A DNA stretch of 64,000 nt from Bacteroidales bacterium (GTDB taxonomy: Bacteria > Bacteroidota > Bacteroidia > Bacteroidales > JAQUTK01), in contig JAQUTK010000018.1 of NCBI GenBank assembly GCA_028709785.1, forward strand, positions 1-64,000, in the 5' to 3' direction. The position numbers and the translations under genes were made by a program. Numbering within the stretch: the first letter of the stretch is position 1; each line of letters opens with the position of its first letter. Below the pieces are notes generated by a model. That model did not search any database. It had not been told where the DNA came from and was given only the letters and a program-made list of their open reading frames with translations. Positions 1 to 10,306 of the stretch are shown here, in pieces.

Positions 1-204
1 CAATCCATATTCAAATTCAACTCCTTTAAAAGAGTTGGATTGTCTGGATGAAGGGCTTGTATAGTACGACTTGCTGATCGTACTGAATGACATTCCGGAA
101 ATGATCCCCAGATTCATCTCATGTTGTGCATATCCTGTGAACGGAAAAATAAAGCAAAGCATCCAAAAGAAGAAAGTCGCTCTTCTCGCAGTATAATATT
201 TCAT
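1..204 (-). CDS. Secreted/outer-membrane protein, N-terminal part only (runs off window start)
   Basis: Reverse complement of 1-204 reads MKYYTARRATFFFWMLCFIFPFTGYAQHEMNLGIISGMSFS..., a signal peptide followed by a beta-barrel-like start; open to the window edge. Confidence 0.6.
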   Translation of the reverse strand, partial: MKYYTARRATFFFWMLCFIFPFTGYAQHEMNLGIISGMSFSTISKSYYTSPSSRQSNSFKGVEFEYGL

Positions 205-302
205 TATCCGGGCAAAATGATTTTCAATACAAACTTGGTTAGTAATTAAAACGCTCTCAGAGTAATAAAATTGTACGGATTGCAGAAATATATAAATTCA
301 AT

Positions 303-1364
303 TCAGATCCCCAGACTGTAACGATAGAAATCAAACATCTCAAAGATCTGTTCTTTACTTGCTGTTTGATTGATGTGTATCTCTCCGATATTGCTCAACA
401 GTGTAAAGTTTATATCCTTTGATTCATTTTTCTTATCGTGTGTCATCAGTTCGAACAACTCTTCATATTGGCTGCAACCAAAAGCATAAACGCCGTAGTT
501 CTCTTTTATAAATGTCAAAATCTGCTGTAGTTCTGTTTTCGGGAATCCGCAGTTTACATGAGAAAGATAGAGTTCGCATATCAATCCGAATGCGACAGCG
601 TAGCCATGTGCCAAAGGCTTTTCAGATAAAAACGAGAGACTCTCAAAAGCATGTCCTACTGTGTGACCCAGATTCAACGCTTTGCGAATTCCCTTTTCGT
701 ACGGATCTTCATTAACCACCTTTTCTTTTATGGCCACAGAAGCTGCAACCATCTCTTTCAGCTTTTCATAATTGACCTCATCCATGTCAAAAGTCAATAG
801 CCGGTGCCATTCTTCTTGCGTGCTGATCAGTCCGTGTTTTAACATTTCTGCATATCCTGAGAGGAGGTTTGTCCGGTCAATCGTTTTTAGAAATTCAGTG
901 TCAATGAGTACGTATTCTGAGGTGTTGAACACACCGACTTCGTTTTTCAATCCGTTAAAGTTAATGCCCGTCTTGCCTCCAACAGCAGCGTCAACCATAG
1001 AAAGCAGTGTGGTAGGAATATTAATATAACGGATACCTCGTTTGAACGTTGAAGCTGCAAAACCACCGAGATCAGTCACCATGCCACCTCCCAAGTTAAT
1101 CATCAAGGAGTGGCGGGTGGCACCATGCCGGCTTAATGCACTCCAGACTGAAGAAAGCGACTCTACATTTTTGTTTATATCATCAGCCGGGATTGTAATC
1201 ATTTGAGCCGTGTCAATGCCTTTTACGTTACGGATGAGAGGAAGACAATACTTTTCCGTGTGTGTATCGGTCAATACAAATACGTGATCATGATTCGTAT
1301 TGACAATAATATTCTGTAGCTCTTCCTGCAAGGAGTTGCAGATGCAGATTTGTTGTTTTCCCAT
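303..1364 (-). CDS. aroB: 3-dehydroquinate synthase
   Basis: 353 aa; NLGGGMVTDLGGFAASTFKRGIRYINIPTTLLSMVDAAVGGKTGIN and LNLGHTVGHAFE motifs. Confidence 0.95.
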   Translation of the reverse strand: MGKQQICICNSLQEELQNIIVNTNHDHVFVLTDTHTEKYCLPLIRNVKGIDTAQMITIPADDINKNVESLSSVWSALSRHGATRHSLMINLGGGMVTDLGGFAASTFKRGIRYINIPTTLLSMVDAAVGGKTGINFNGLKNEVGVFNTSEYVLIDTEFLKTIDRTNLLSGYAEMLKHGLISTQEEWHRLLTFDMDEVNYEKLKEMVAASVAIKEKVVNEDPYEKGIRKALNLGHTVGHAFESLSFLSEKPLAHGYAVAFGLICELYLSHVNCGFPKTELQQILTFIKENYGVYAFGCSQYEELFELMTHDKKNESKDINFTLLSNIGEIHINQTASKEQIFEMFDFYRYSLGI

Positions 1365-1393
1365 TTTGTCGGTTATGCGTATTTATTCAACTG

Positions 1394-1401
1394 CAAAAGT
1401 A
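1394..1401 (-). promoter_or_regulatory. Bacteroidetes -7 box (TACTTTTG) for aroB
   Basis: CAAAAGTA on + strand, 30 bp upstream of the aroB start. Confidence 0.5.
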
Positions 1402-1414
1402 ATGAAACCCTCTT

Positions 1415-2404
1415 TTATTCACTCAATAAGTCTCTGAAATATTCTTTTTCTTTAGCAAAGTCAATTGCTGGATATTGCGAGGAGAGTATCTGGAGCTTCT
1501 CTTCATTTTTTCTTACGAAATTCTGAAAGGCAGATGATTCCGGTTGGAAAGGACGGTGGTTTACTGCTTTTTGTATCTCTTGCCAGAGAGTCATAAATTG
1601 AAGACTCTTTTTGGCCACGCAACAACGACAGAAGCATTCCCAAATGTAGTCAATGGCAACTCCCGATGGATGAGTCATGTCCTCTGCATAAAAACGATAG
1701 TCCCGAAGTTCGTCCATTAGTATCTCGTAAGCCGGAAAATAAAAGGCATTTTCAGGAAATAACCCGCACAGCTGATCAATGGCCAGCAGTAATGTCGCCT
1801 TGCTTAACTGGTTTTCATGTAGCCCGTCTTTCAGGTGGCGGATTGGACTGACCGTAAATAGAATATTTATTTCAGGATGCAAAGTGAGCAATCTTGGAAT
1901 GAGTTGCTTGTATCGATCTACAATTTCATCAACAGATAGCCGATGCCGGTTAAAAGACTTTTCGGGCAGTTTATGGCAGTTTGAAACAACTGTTCCGTCT
2001 GACTTCAACTTGTACACAAAGGCACTTCCAAAAGTAATCGTCAGCAGATCGCATTCTTTGAGTTGCTTTTGTGCAGCAGAAGCTTCCGTGTTGATCTTAT
2101 TCAGACAGTTGTCGATGCAAAGATCAGAAAGGCGACTGTGATGAGAGAAGCTGTTCCATACACCATCTTGCTGAAACAGATCGTTTGACGTGAAAATCCT
2201 TTCATCCAGTAATGACTGAATGGACGTGGCAATGGAAAATGGATTGTATAGGACTCCAAAGGGATTGACAAGGATGCTGAATTTGTTATCTGATAATCTG
2301 TTACCGATATTCTCAGCAAAACAAGATCCCATGACCAGCATCTTTTTTGTATGATCCAACTTTGGAATAGAGGCAGGTAGTTGTACTGATGTTCTGAATT
2401 CCAT
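1415..2404 (-). CDS. GSCFA-domain protein
   Basis: MEFRTSVQLPASIPKLDHTKKMLVMGSCFAENIG; GSCFA motif. Start trimmed from 2506 to the ATG at 2404, downstream of a -7 box at 2430-2437. Confidence 0.85.
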   Translation of the reverse strand: MEFRTSVQLPASIPKLDHTKKMLVMGSCFAENIGNRLSDNKFSILVNPFGVLYNPFSIATSIQSLLDERIFTSNDLFQQDGVWNSFSHHSRLSDLCIDNCLNKINTEASAAQKQLKECDLLTITFGSAFVYKLKSDGTVVSNCHKLPEKSFNRHRLSVDEIVDRYKQLIPRLLTLHPEINILFTVSPIRHLKDGLHENQLSKATLLLAIDQLCGLFPENAFYFPAYEILMDELRDYRFYAEDMTHPSGVAIDYIWECFCRCCVAKKSLQFMTLWQEIQKAVNHRPFQPESSAFQNFVRKNEEKLQILSSQYPAIDFAKEKEYFRDLLSE

Positions 2405-2458
2405 ATGTTCAAAATTGAAAATAGCGTTGCAAATGTAGCAGTAATGATTCAAAAACAC

Positions 2459-2466
2459 TAATTTTG
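2459..2466 (+). promoter_or_regulatory. -7 box TAATTTTG for dxs
   Basis: TAnnTTTG match 29 bp upstream of the dxs GTG start. Confidence 0.5.
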
Positions 2467-2494
2467 CCCAGTTATTCACTAAATTGATATCAGT

Positions 2495-4390
2495 GTGTCT
2501 GAACAAGAACTATTACAGCATATAGATTCCCCGGAGGATTTAAGAGTGTTGCCTCTTGATCAACTTCAACACGTATGCTCGGAGTTAAGAAATTATATTA
2601 TTGACGAACTATCCGAGAATCCCGGCCATTTTGCGGCCAGCCTGGGTGTTGTTGAACTGACAGTTGCACTGCATTATGTCTTTCAGACTCCCTACGACAG
2701 GATAGTCTGGGATGTAGGGCATCAGGCTTATGGTCATAAGATTCTTACCGGTCGTCGCAATTCCTTTGCTACGAACCGTCAATGGGGAGGAATCAGTGGA
2801 TTCCCCAATCCATCGGAGAGTCAGTATGACTCTTTTATTTCCGGTCATGCTTCTACCTCTATTTCTGCTGCGTTGGGCATGGCGGTTGCCTCAAAGCTGA
2901 AGAATGAGCCCGATCGTAAAGTTATCGCTGTAATCGGTGATGGCGCAATGACCGGAGGACTTGCTTTTGAAGGATTGAATAATGCGTCCTCTTATCCGAA
3001 CAATCTGCTTATTATTTTGAATGATAATGATATGGCAATTGACCATAGTGTGGGTGGACTGAGTAAATATTTGGTTCATCTCACCACTTCACAGACCTAT
3101 AATAAGCTTCGGTATGATGTGTATAGCTATCTGAAGAAAAAGAACTTTCTCAATGATGATAATAAAGAGAGTATCCTGCGATTCAATAATAGCATAAAGT
3201 CCCTGTTAACAAGACAACATACCTTATTTGAGGGACTGAATATTCGCTATTTCGGACCTGTTGACGGGCATGATGTCAATGGACTGGTAAAGATACTGAA
3301 TGACATCAAAGATATGAACGGACCCAAACTGTTGCATATCAAAACAATTAAAGGAAAAGGATTTAAGCCGGCTGAGGAATCGCCCACAGAATGGCATGCG
3401 CCGGGGAGATTTGACAAGGTGACTGCTGTTCGTATCAAACCGAAGAGTAATGATACACTTCCGCCCCTTTACCAGGATGTTTTTGGTCATACATTGGTCG
3501 AATTGGCCAAAATGAATGAAAAAATTGTCGGCGTTACCCCTGCGATGCCAACCGGTTGTTCCATGTCTTTCATGATGGATGAGCTGCCGAACCGGGCATT
3601 TGATGTGGGCATTGCCGAGGCACATGCCGTTACATTCTCGGCCGGACTGGCTAAAGAAGGTTTGCTCCCTTTTTGTAATATCTATTCCTCTTTTATGCAG
3701 CGTGCGTATGATCAGGTTATTCACGATGTGGCTCTTCAAAAGTTGGATATGGTCATTTGTCTTGATCGTAGCGGATTGGTTGGAGAAGATGGACCTACCC
3801 ACCACGGGGCTTTTGATCTCGCCTATTTAAGATGTATACCCAATCTGATTGTTGCCGCTCCAATGAATGAACATGAACTTCGCAATCTGATGTTTACCGG
3901 TCAGCAAGAAGGGAATGGTCCGTTTGTAATACGATATCCCAGAGGAAGTGGTGTTCTGATCGATTGGTCGAACAAAATGGAGGCGTTGCCGGTCGGGAAG
4001 GGGCGAAAATTATCTGGTGGAAAGGATTTGGCCATACTAAGTTTGGGAACGATCGGTAATGTGGCGAAAGAAGTTATAAAACGACTTTCGGAAGATGATA
4101 TTTCAGTCGCATTGTATGATATGCGTTATCTGAAGCCGATTGACGAGGAGATTCTCCACGAGGTAGGTCGTAACTTTTCCAAAATAGTAACTTTGGAAGA
4201 AGGAGTAATAAGTGGGGGCTTTGGCAGTGCTGTACTTGAGTTTCTGTCAGATAATCACTATGTGGTTGAAGTGAAGCGTATTGGTTTACCTGATCAGTTT
4301 GTAGAACACGGGGCTGTGAGTAAGTTGCATTCCGTTTACGGATTAGATGTAGAAGGGATAACCAGGATTGTGAAAGCGTTTTCGGTATAA
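2495..4390 (+). CDS. dxs: 1-deoxy-D-xylulose-5-phosphate synthase
   Basis: 631 aa; [62 protein letters not shown]-like; GTG start. Confidence 0.95.
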   Translation: MSEQELLQHIDSPEDLRVLPLDQLQHVCSELRNYIIDELSENPGHFAASLGVVELTVALHYVFQTPYDRIVWDVGHQAYGHKILTGRRNSFATNRQWGGISGFPNPSESQYDSFISGHASTSISAALGMAVASKLKNEPDRKVIAVIGDGAMTGGLAFEGLNNASSYPNNLLIILNDNDMAIDHSVGGLSKYLVHLTTSQTYNKLRYDVYSYLKKKNFLNDDNKESILRFNNSIKSLLTRQHTLFEGLNIRYFGPVDGHDVNGLVKILNDIKDMNGPKLLHIKTIKGKGFKPAEESPTEWHAPGRFDKVTAVRIKPKSNDTLPPLYQDVFGHTLVELAKMNEKIVGVTPAMPTGCSMSFMMDELPNRAFDVGIAEAHAVTFSAGLAKEGLLPFCNIYSSFMQRAYDQVIHDVALQKLDMVICLDRSGLVGEDGPTHHGAFDLAYLRCIPNLIVAAPMNEHELRNLMFTGQQEGNGPFVIRYPRGSGVLIDWSNKMEALPVGKGRKLSGGKDLAILSLGTIGNVAKEVIKRLSEDDISVALYDMRYLKPIDEEILHEVGRNFSKIVTLEEGVISGGFGSAVLEFLSDNHYVVEVKRIGLPDQFVEHGAVSKLHSVYGLDVEGITRIVKAFSV

Positions 4391-4402
4391 TAAATTTTAA
4401 GT

Positions 4403-5743
4403 ATGAACATCATTATTGTTGGAGCGGGTGAGGTTGGATCGCATCTGGCAAAGCTCTTATCTGTTGAAAATCAGAATATCGTCATCATGGATGACAAAGA
4501 AGCAAAGATTGCAGTACTCCAGGAGAATTTTGATCTTATGGGCATTGTTGGCAATCCTACATCCATTAGTGATATGGAGAAAGCCGGAGTAAAAAGTGCC
4601 GATTTGTTTATTGCTGTTACGCCGGAAGAAAGCAGAAATATCACGGCTTGTATTTTAGCGAGGAGTCTTGGAGCGAAGAAGACGCTTGCAAGAATTGATA
4701 ATTATGAGTATTTGCTGCCTAAAAATAAAGAATTCTTTCAGAAGCTGGGAGTAGAATCACTGATCTATCCGGAGATGCTTGCTGCCAAAGAGATTGCTGA
4801 AGCAATCCGCAGGCCTTGGGTACGCCAGTGGTTTGAATTTGCCGGAGGAGCACTCATATTGGTTGGAACAAAAGTACGTGAAGGTGCTGATGTACTCAAT
4901 ATCCCTCTGAACGAGCTCTCCCGGGAGGATAATAATTATCATGTGGTTGCCATTAAGCGAAAAGGAGAGACCATGATCCCCAAAGGAAATGACAGCATCC
5001 AGGCTAATGATATTGTCTATTTCACGACCACTCGTGGTAATTTGGAATATATTCGCAAACTGACCGGAAAGCCGGACTTTTACATCAAGAATATCACCAT
5101 TATGGGGGGGAGTCGGATCGCTGTACGTGCCACTCAGTTCCTTCCGTCTGATGTGAATATCAAGATTATAGAAGAAAGTATGGCACGATGCCAGTGGCTG
5201 ACGGAGAAAGTATCATCCAACACGATGGTGATTCATGGAGATGGACGTGATTTCAATCTGCTTCGTGAAGAAGGTATTCAAAAAGCGGACGCATTTATCG
5301 CTTTGACAGATAATTCTGAGACAAACATTCTTTCTTGTGCAGCTCTGAAGCGTGCCGGACTCAGAAAGAGTGTTGCCGAGGTGGAGAATCTGGATTATAT
5401 CTCTTTGGCTGAGAATCTGGATATCGGGACTGTCATCAATAAAAAACTTATTGCAGCAAGTCATATCTACCAGATGATGCTTGATGCTGATGTGACTAAT
5501 GTGAAATGTCTGACTTTTGCCGATGCCGATGTGGCAGAGTTTATTCCCAAGGAGGGCTCCCGTATTACGAAAAGCAAGGTAAGAGATATTTCTTTGCCGG
5601 AAGATGTGGTGATTGGTGGATTGATTCGTGATGGAAGAGGTATTATTGTTCGTGGTGATACTCAAATTTTACCAAAAGATCATGTGGTGGTCTTTTGTTT
5701 AGGGTCAGGGCTTCGTAAAGTTGAAAAGTTCTTTAATAAATAG
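4403..5743 (+). CDS. trkA: Trk system potassium transporter peripheral protein TrkA
   Basis: Two RCK/TrkA-N NAD-binding modules (MNIIIVGAGEVGSHLAKLLS); followed by trkH. Confidence 0.93.
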   Translation: MNIIIVGAGEVGSHLAKLLSVENQNIVIMDDKEAKIAVLQENFDLMGIVGNPTSISDMEKAGVKSADLFIAVTPEESRNITACILARSLGAKKTLARIDNYEYLLPKNKEFFQKLGVESLIYPEMLAAKEIAEAIRRPWVRQWFEFAGGALILVGTKVREGADVLNIPLNELSREDNNYHVVAIKRKGETMIPKGNDSIQANDIVYFTTTRGNLEYIRKLTGKPDFYIKNITIMGGSRIAVRATQFLPSDVNIKIIEESMARCQWLTEKVSSNTMVIHGDGRDFNLLREEGIQKADAFIALTDNSETNILSCAALKRAGLRKSVAEVENLDYISLAENLDIGTVINKKLIAASHIYQMMLDADVTNVKCLTFADADVAEFIPKEGSRITKSKVRDISLPEDVVIGGLIRDGRGIIVRGDTQILPKDHVVVFCLGSGLRKVEKFFNK

Positions 5744-5747
5744 AGAT

Positions 5748-7202
5748 ATGTTATTATCCATAAACTTTAAGCTGGTTAGTAAGGCATCCGGTTTATTGCT
5801 GTTTATCGAAACCGGTTTTATGTTTCTTTCGATGCTGGTATCGTTGTATTATAAGGAGGATATAATGACTCTATTTGTGCCTTCTTTAGTCATCACTTTT
5901 CTGACGGCTAATTTGCTTTTTTTGATTGGTTGGAAAGCAAAGAGCTCTTTAGGTATTCGGGAGGGTTTCCTCATAGTCTCGTTGGCTTGGGTGCTTTTTT
6001 CATTGTTTGGAAGTCTTCCATTTTATCTGAGTGGTTGTATTCCGACTTTCGAGAGCGCCTTCTTTGAAACGGTTTCCGGATTTACCACTACCGGTAATAC
6101 AATGATCAAGAATGTTGAGATATTGCCTTATGGCATTCTTTTCTGGCGTTCTTTGACTCACTGGATGGGTGGAATGGGTATTGTAATCTTTACAATCGCA
6201 TTTCTTCCTTTATTGAAATCTGGTGGATTAAAACTGTTTTCTGCTGAATCTACCGGTCCGATGTTAGCAAAGATTCATCCCCGGATTTCGGATACTTCCA
6301 GAAGACTGTGGTACGTCTATATATTTCTTACTGTACTGGAAATTGTTCTTCTTTGTCTGGAAGGGATGGGTACTTTTGATTCTGTTTGCCAGTCGTTCGG
6401 GACACTGGCGGGTGGCGGTTTCTCGACAAAGAATGCCAGTATTGGATTTTGGCAGTCTCCCATCATTCATTATACTATTATTGTTTTTATGTTTTGTTCA
6501 GGAGTAAATTTTATTTTGCTCTATTTCTTGCTTAAAGGACAATTCAAACGTTTCTGGGACAACGAAGAACTGAAATGGCTTGTCGGATTTACCATTGTTG
6601 TTTCTCTGATTACGGCGACAATTCTTTATACAAGTGGTTATGGCGATCTGGAGAAATCATTTCGTGACGCTCTGTTTCAAGTTTCCTCAGCAGTTACAAC
6701 GACAGGATATTCGACTATTAATTTTATGGCATGGGACCCGTTACTCTGGTCATTGTTGCTTTTACTTATGATAATCGGAGGTTCGGCTGGCTCTACGGCA
6801 GGTGGTGCAAAGGTTGTCCGGGTATTATTGGCACTGAAGAATATACGTAATGATTTTCGGCGTTTCTTGCATCCGAATGCGGTGATACCCGTACGAATGG
6901 ATCGTTCTGTTGTCTCGCAACAAGTTATAACCAATTCTATTGCATTTCTTTTTGCCTATTTTCTTGTGATACTGATCAGCATCGTTGTTTTGCTTGCGAC
7001 CGGGATGTCTTTTCTCAACTCTGTTGGATCCGCGATATCTTCAATTAGTAATGTAGGTCTTGCTATCGGTGAGTTTCCATCCGGTACTTATGCAGATATT
7101 CCTGTAGCTGCCAAGTGGTATCTTTCTTTCCTGATGCTGGTGGGGCGTCTTGAACTATATACACTCCTAATGATATTTACCCCTTATTTCTGGCGAAATT
7201 AA
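5748..7202 (+). CDS. trkH: Trk potassium transporter membrane subunit TrkH
   Basis: Multi-TM; TVSGFTTTGNT, SSAVTTTGYSTINF selectivity-filter motifs, GGSAGSTAGG. Start placed at MLLSINFK. Confidence 0.93.
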   Translation: MLLSINFKLVSKASGLLLFIETGFMFLSMLVSLYYKEDIMTLFVPSLVITFLTANLLFLIGWKAKSSLGIREGFLIVSLAWVLFSLFGSLPFYLSGCIPTFESAFFETVSGFTTTGNTMIKNVEILPYGILFWRSLTHWMGGMGIVIFTIAFLPLLKSGGLKLFSAESTGPMLAKIHPRISDTSRRLWYVYIFLTVLEIVLLCLEGMGTFDSVCQSFGTLAGGGFSTKNASIGFWQSPIIHYTIIVFMFCSGVNFILLYFLLKGQFKRFWDNEELKWLVGFTIVVSLITATILYTSGYGDLEKSFRDALFQVSSAVTTTGYSTINFMAWDPLLWSLLLLLMIIGGSAGSTAGGAKVVRVLLALKNIRNDFRRFLHPNAVIPVRMDRSVVSQQVITNSIAFLFAYFLVILISIVVLLATGMSFLNSVGSAISSISNVGLAIGEFPSGTYADIPVAAKWYLSFLMLVGRLELYTLLMIFTPYFWRN

Positions 7203-7847
7203 TCAGTACATATCCATTTTTATACCGAGTGAGAGACTGAGAATTTCTCTCAGACCAATGCTCCTGTCCTGAATGGCTTCTATCATATAGCAGTCGTTCG
7301 TGCCAATTTCGTAGAAGAATGAGATTGATTTCCCTGCATATTTATTCGGATTTAACCGATACGTGATGCCCTGTCCGATACTTATATTGAATCGCAGGTT
7401 AGTTGCCAAAACATAGTATTTCTCAGGATAGCGTTCCGGAAGCTCTGTCCAGAAGTGTTCCCCGAATATTTTATTGAAATAGATACTTGCTGTCAGTGGA
7501 GCCAATACCCATTTCCCGTGCTTCTTTTTGTCAAGATCAAGATGAAAAGGAATATAGTTCTCTTTTAAAGTTGCGGTCAGACTAATATCTTCCGTCCGGT
7601 ATCGGGGCACAACCCCGAAGAGTATTTCCGTTTCCCAGTTGTTGTGTTTTCCATACTCCCAACCGGTTCCTACGGATAAAAATCCCATGGATCCTGCATA
7701 TTGCAATTTGTGATAATCAGGAATCAGTTTCTCCCACTTTGAGCGTCTGAGCGCAGACAACTCTTCAGAAGACCTCTCTCCCCAAACCTCTGTATTATAG
7801 ACCAGTAATAATACTATAAAAGCATACTTAAAAATAGACCACTTCAT
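7203..7847 (-). CDS. Hypothetical secreted/outer-membrane protein
   Basis: Signal peptide, aromatic beta-strand-like pattern; family not recognised. Confidence 0.5.
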   Translation of the reverse strand: MKWSIFKYAFIVLLLVYNTEVWGERSSEELSALRRSKWEKLIPDYHKLQYAGSMGFLSVGTGWEYGKHNNWETEILFGVVPRYRTEDISLTATLKENYIPFHLDLDKKKHGKWVLAPLTASIYFNKIFGEHFWTELPERYPEKYYVLATNLRFNISIGQGITYRLNPNKYAGKSISFFYEIGTNDCYMIEAIQDRSIGLREILSLSLGIKMDMY

Positions 7848-8643
7848 ACTTGTAGCTGTTCTTGTATACCGTAAATACTAAATAGTTTCTGTCTTCAATA
7901 TTATCTGCACCGTAGTAGATGATGCCGTCATTGAAGTAGTCATGCTCCATCAGGTAATGCGTATGCGCATGTGCGCAAAACAGAAGATTCTTGTTTCGTT
8001 TGAGATAATAATGAAAAACTTCAGACACATTGTTGTTAAACTCAATGTCTCCCGGTGGCACGTGCATGGCTACAATTGTCTGATCAATCAGCGCTGAATC
8101 GGCAATTTGTTGTTTGATAAAAGAGAAATCGGGTACAGGAACACTATAGTCAAACTCTAAGGCATTCGTGTTTAAACAAACGAAATGAGTGCGATTATAT
8201 ATGAAGGAAAAATTACAGGCTCCAAATATATTTACGAACAGATCCTTTCCCTGTCCTAAAATATCATGGTTCCCGACCAAACTCATGTATGGAACTTTCA
8301 GCTTGTCTAACCGATCCTTCATCCAAAGAAATTCTTTCTTCATGCCAAAATCAGTCAGATCACCTCCATGAATCACGAAGGAAATATCTTTTCGGTTATT
8401 AATTGCCTTGACAAATAAATCTGTCTCATAATAACATCGTTGCGTGTCGCCAATAAATGCAAATTTAAAACTATCTCTTGCTGTTGTATCTGTGGAGGCT
8501 AGTTTGTCAATGTTCTTCTTATTGGTGTTTATATGGCTGTTTGAAAAACGAAGATCGTACGGATGATATTCAAAAAGATCTTCGCATCCGGAGAGGGAGA
8601 ATAGAATGGTAAGAAAAAATAGAAAATGAATTGTTTGCCTCAT
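7828..8643 (-). CDS. Metallophosphoesterase, lipoprotein
   Basis: Lipobox LSGC; FAFIGDTQR, HGGDLTDFG, LVGNHD, MHVPP, CAHAHTH calcineurin-type motifs. Confidence 0.85.
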   Translation of the reverse strand: MRQTIHFLFFLTILFSLSGCEDLFEYHPYDLRFSNSHINTNKKNIDKLASTDTTARDSFKFAFIGDTQRCYYETDLFVKAINNRKDISFVIHGGDLTDFGMKKEFLWMKDRLDKLKVPYMSLVGNHDILGQGKDLFVNIFGACNFSFIYNRTHFVCLNTNALEFDYSVPVPDFSFIKQQIADSALIDQTIVAMHVPPGDIEFNNNVSEVFHYYLKRNKNLLFCAHAHTHYLMEHDYFNDGIIYYGADNIEDRNYLVFTVYKNSYKYEVVYF

Positions 8644-8735
8644 CGTAGTTTGCATAATGGCTGCAAAGGTAATAATAATGCACGAATCGTTCCGATTCAG
8701 ATTTCTATCAAGTCATAAAAAAAGCAATAAGAGAC

Positions 8736-8771
8736 AACAAAGAGGAAATCCGAATGAATTTCCTCTTTGTT
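8736..8771 (-). terminator. Terminator-like hairpin downstream of the 8823-10187 gene
   Basis: Perfect 14-bp arms AACAAAGAGGAAAT/ATTTCCTCTTTGTT, 8-nt loop; T-run on the minus strand not directly adjacent. Confidence 0.5.
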
Positions 8772-8822
8772 ACTACGCTCTGTTCCTGTTTCTTTTTGGC
8801 AGGAAAAGTTCGGTTGTGTTTG

Positions 8823-10187
8823 CTATTTTGTAAAAGGGAAGAGCATGGAGAACGCATACTCCACATTCACAGCATTCTTCCCTATCAATGCCGGATTGAA
8901 AGCTGGAAGTTTAACTATTACATCTTCCATGGCCGAGGTTACACCCGGCGCTAATGCCCTTTGATCTGCTTCTTTTGTAGAGATGGAAGCTCCCATTACA
9001 TTCCCTTTTGTGTCCAGATAAATAAGAAAATCCACTTTACCTTTAAAAGCGCATCTTTCAATGACGGGTATCTTTTTCATCTCTTTCGTCAGATAGTTCG
9101 TTAATGCCTTTTCTCCTTTGCCAAACGTTGCCGGTTTGCTGATTTCCGGATCTGTGTTGCGGAAGTTTACTCCATATTGCTTATTGACAGCCGCATTGGG
9201 TATCGTAAAGTTCAAATATAGTATCTGTTTCATTCTGATTGCTTTTCCTCCGGAGGTTGCAGGCTTCCAGTCGGGCATACAACTTACAATCCTCAGCGCT
9301 TCAGCGTCAATCTCAGGTGATACTCCTTTTTCTATGGCGGCAGAGGTCAGTTTTCCGTCACTCTCAATAAAAAACGAAACCGTGACACGACCGCTTATTC
9401 CTTTCTTCATTGCTTCCAGAGGATACTGAATGGTTTTTCTTACAAATTCCGAAAGAGCACTTTCTCCACCTGGATACAATGGTCTTGTATCAAACAGTTC
9501 CAGGGGGATCTTTGATGTGATATCCGACGAATCAGTATTTGTTTTTTCTTTTGCTTTAGCTTTTAAGACAATATTGGCAAGCTGATCTAAGGTGTTGTCT
9601 CCTGTCGAACCCGGGTTAGCGACCGGATGACTCTCTTTTCCCTGTTGAGTACCGTTCCCATTTACTATAGGATCAGGCAACTTGAAGGTAATGGGAAGTA
9701 TATATCTCACTGCGACTGGTTTTTCATCTTTTGTGCCGGGCTCCCAGTCAGGCATTATGCCGATCACTCTTAGCGCTTCCGCATCCAGATCAGGGGAGAC
9801 TCCCCGTTCTATTCTCCCTTCCGTTACTTTCCCCTTCTCATCAATGATGAAAGAGACTGTCACGCGACCTTTCTCTCCTCGTTTCATTGCTCCTTCCGGA
9901 TAGACGAGATGATTGCCGACCCACATCGTCAGTATCTTGTCTCCTCCGGGAAATTTCGGTGGGTTAGAGAGTAAAGCGAATGGGATTGCCTCCTTCTTGG
10001 TTGTGTCTTTCTGAGAGACGCCAGTCGTGTTTGATATAATCGTTGCACTATAGCTGCCGGAAAGAGAAGCCTCGTTAAGAGAGCTTCCGGCCCGACAATT
10101 GAAAGATGAGATCAGGCATGCAGCCATTGGAAGAATGAGTATTGTTTTCAGTAGAGCACAAGAAAAGTGTTTTTCAGTTGTATCCAT
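8823..10187 (-). CDS. TonB C-terminal domain protein with tandem TonB_C modules
   Basis: Two full repeats PPKFPGG...GEKGRVTVSFIIDEKGKV...GVSPDLDAEALRVIG.MPDWEPG and a third degenerate repeat; no peptidase domain. Confidence 0.85.
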   Translation of the reverse strand: MDTTEKHFSCALLKTILILPMAACLISSFNCRAGSSLNEASLSGSYSATIISNTTGVSQKDTTKKEAIPFALLSNPPKFPGGDKILTMWVGNHLVYPEGAMKRGEKGRVTVSFIIDEKGKVTEGRIERGVSPDLDAEALRVIGIMPDWEPGTKDEKPVAVRYILPITFKLPDPIVNGNGTQQGKESHPVANPGSTGDNTLDQLANIVLKAKAKEKTNTDSSDITSKIPLELFDTRPLYPGGESALSEFVRKTIQYPLEAMKKGISGRVTVSFFIESDGKLTSAAIEKGVSPEIDAEALRIVSCMPDWKPATSGGKAIRMKQILYLNFTIPNAAVNKQYGVNFRNTDPEISKPATFGKGEKALTNYLTKEMKKIPVIERCAFKGKVDFLIYLDTKGNVMGASISTKEADQRALAPGVTSAMEDVIVKLPAFNPALIGKNAVNVEYAFSMLFPFTK

Positions 10188-10254
10188 GATGAAATAGTTT
10201 TATTACAGATTGAGTACTTATAAATTAAAAGAGTACAAATATATTTATAAAATC

Positions 10255-10282
10255 AGAGAGAGCACAATAAAATGCTCTCTCT
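10255..10282 (-). terminator. Hairpin downstream of the first M56 gene
   Basis: AGAGAGAGCA / TGCTCTCTCT arms, 8-nt loop. Confidence 0.45.
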
Positions 10283-10306
10283 TTTATTCATCTGTCTGTT
10301 TTTCTC

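Noticed and set aside
3224-3805. 193-aa antisense ORF inside dxs
   Set aside because: Fully opposite a strongly conserved gene; composition is shadow-like and no family recognised. Same reasoning for 5213-5665, 23173-23622, 25103-25483, 40-42 kb and other antisense ORFs in the track
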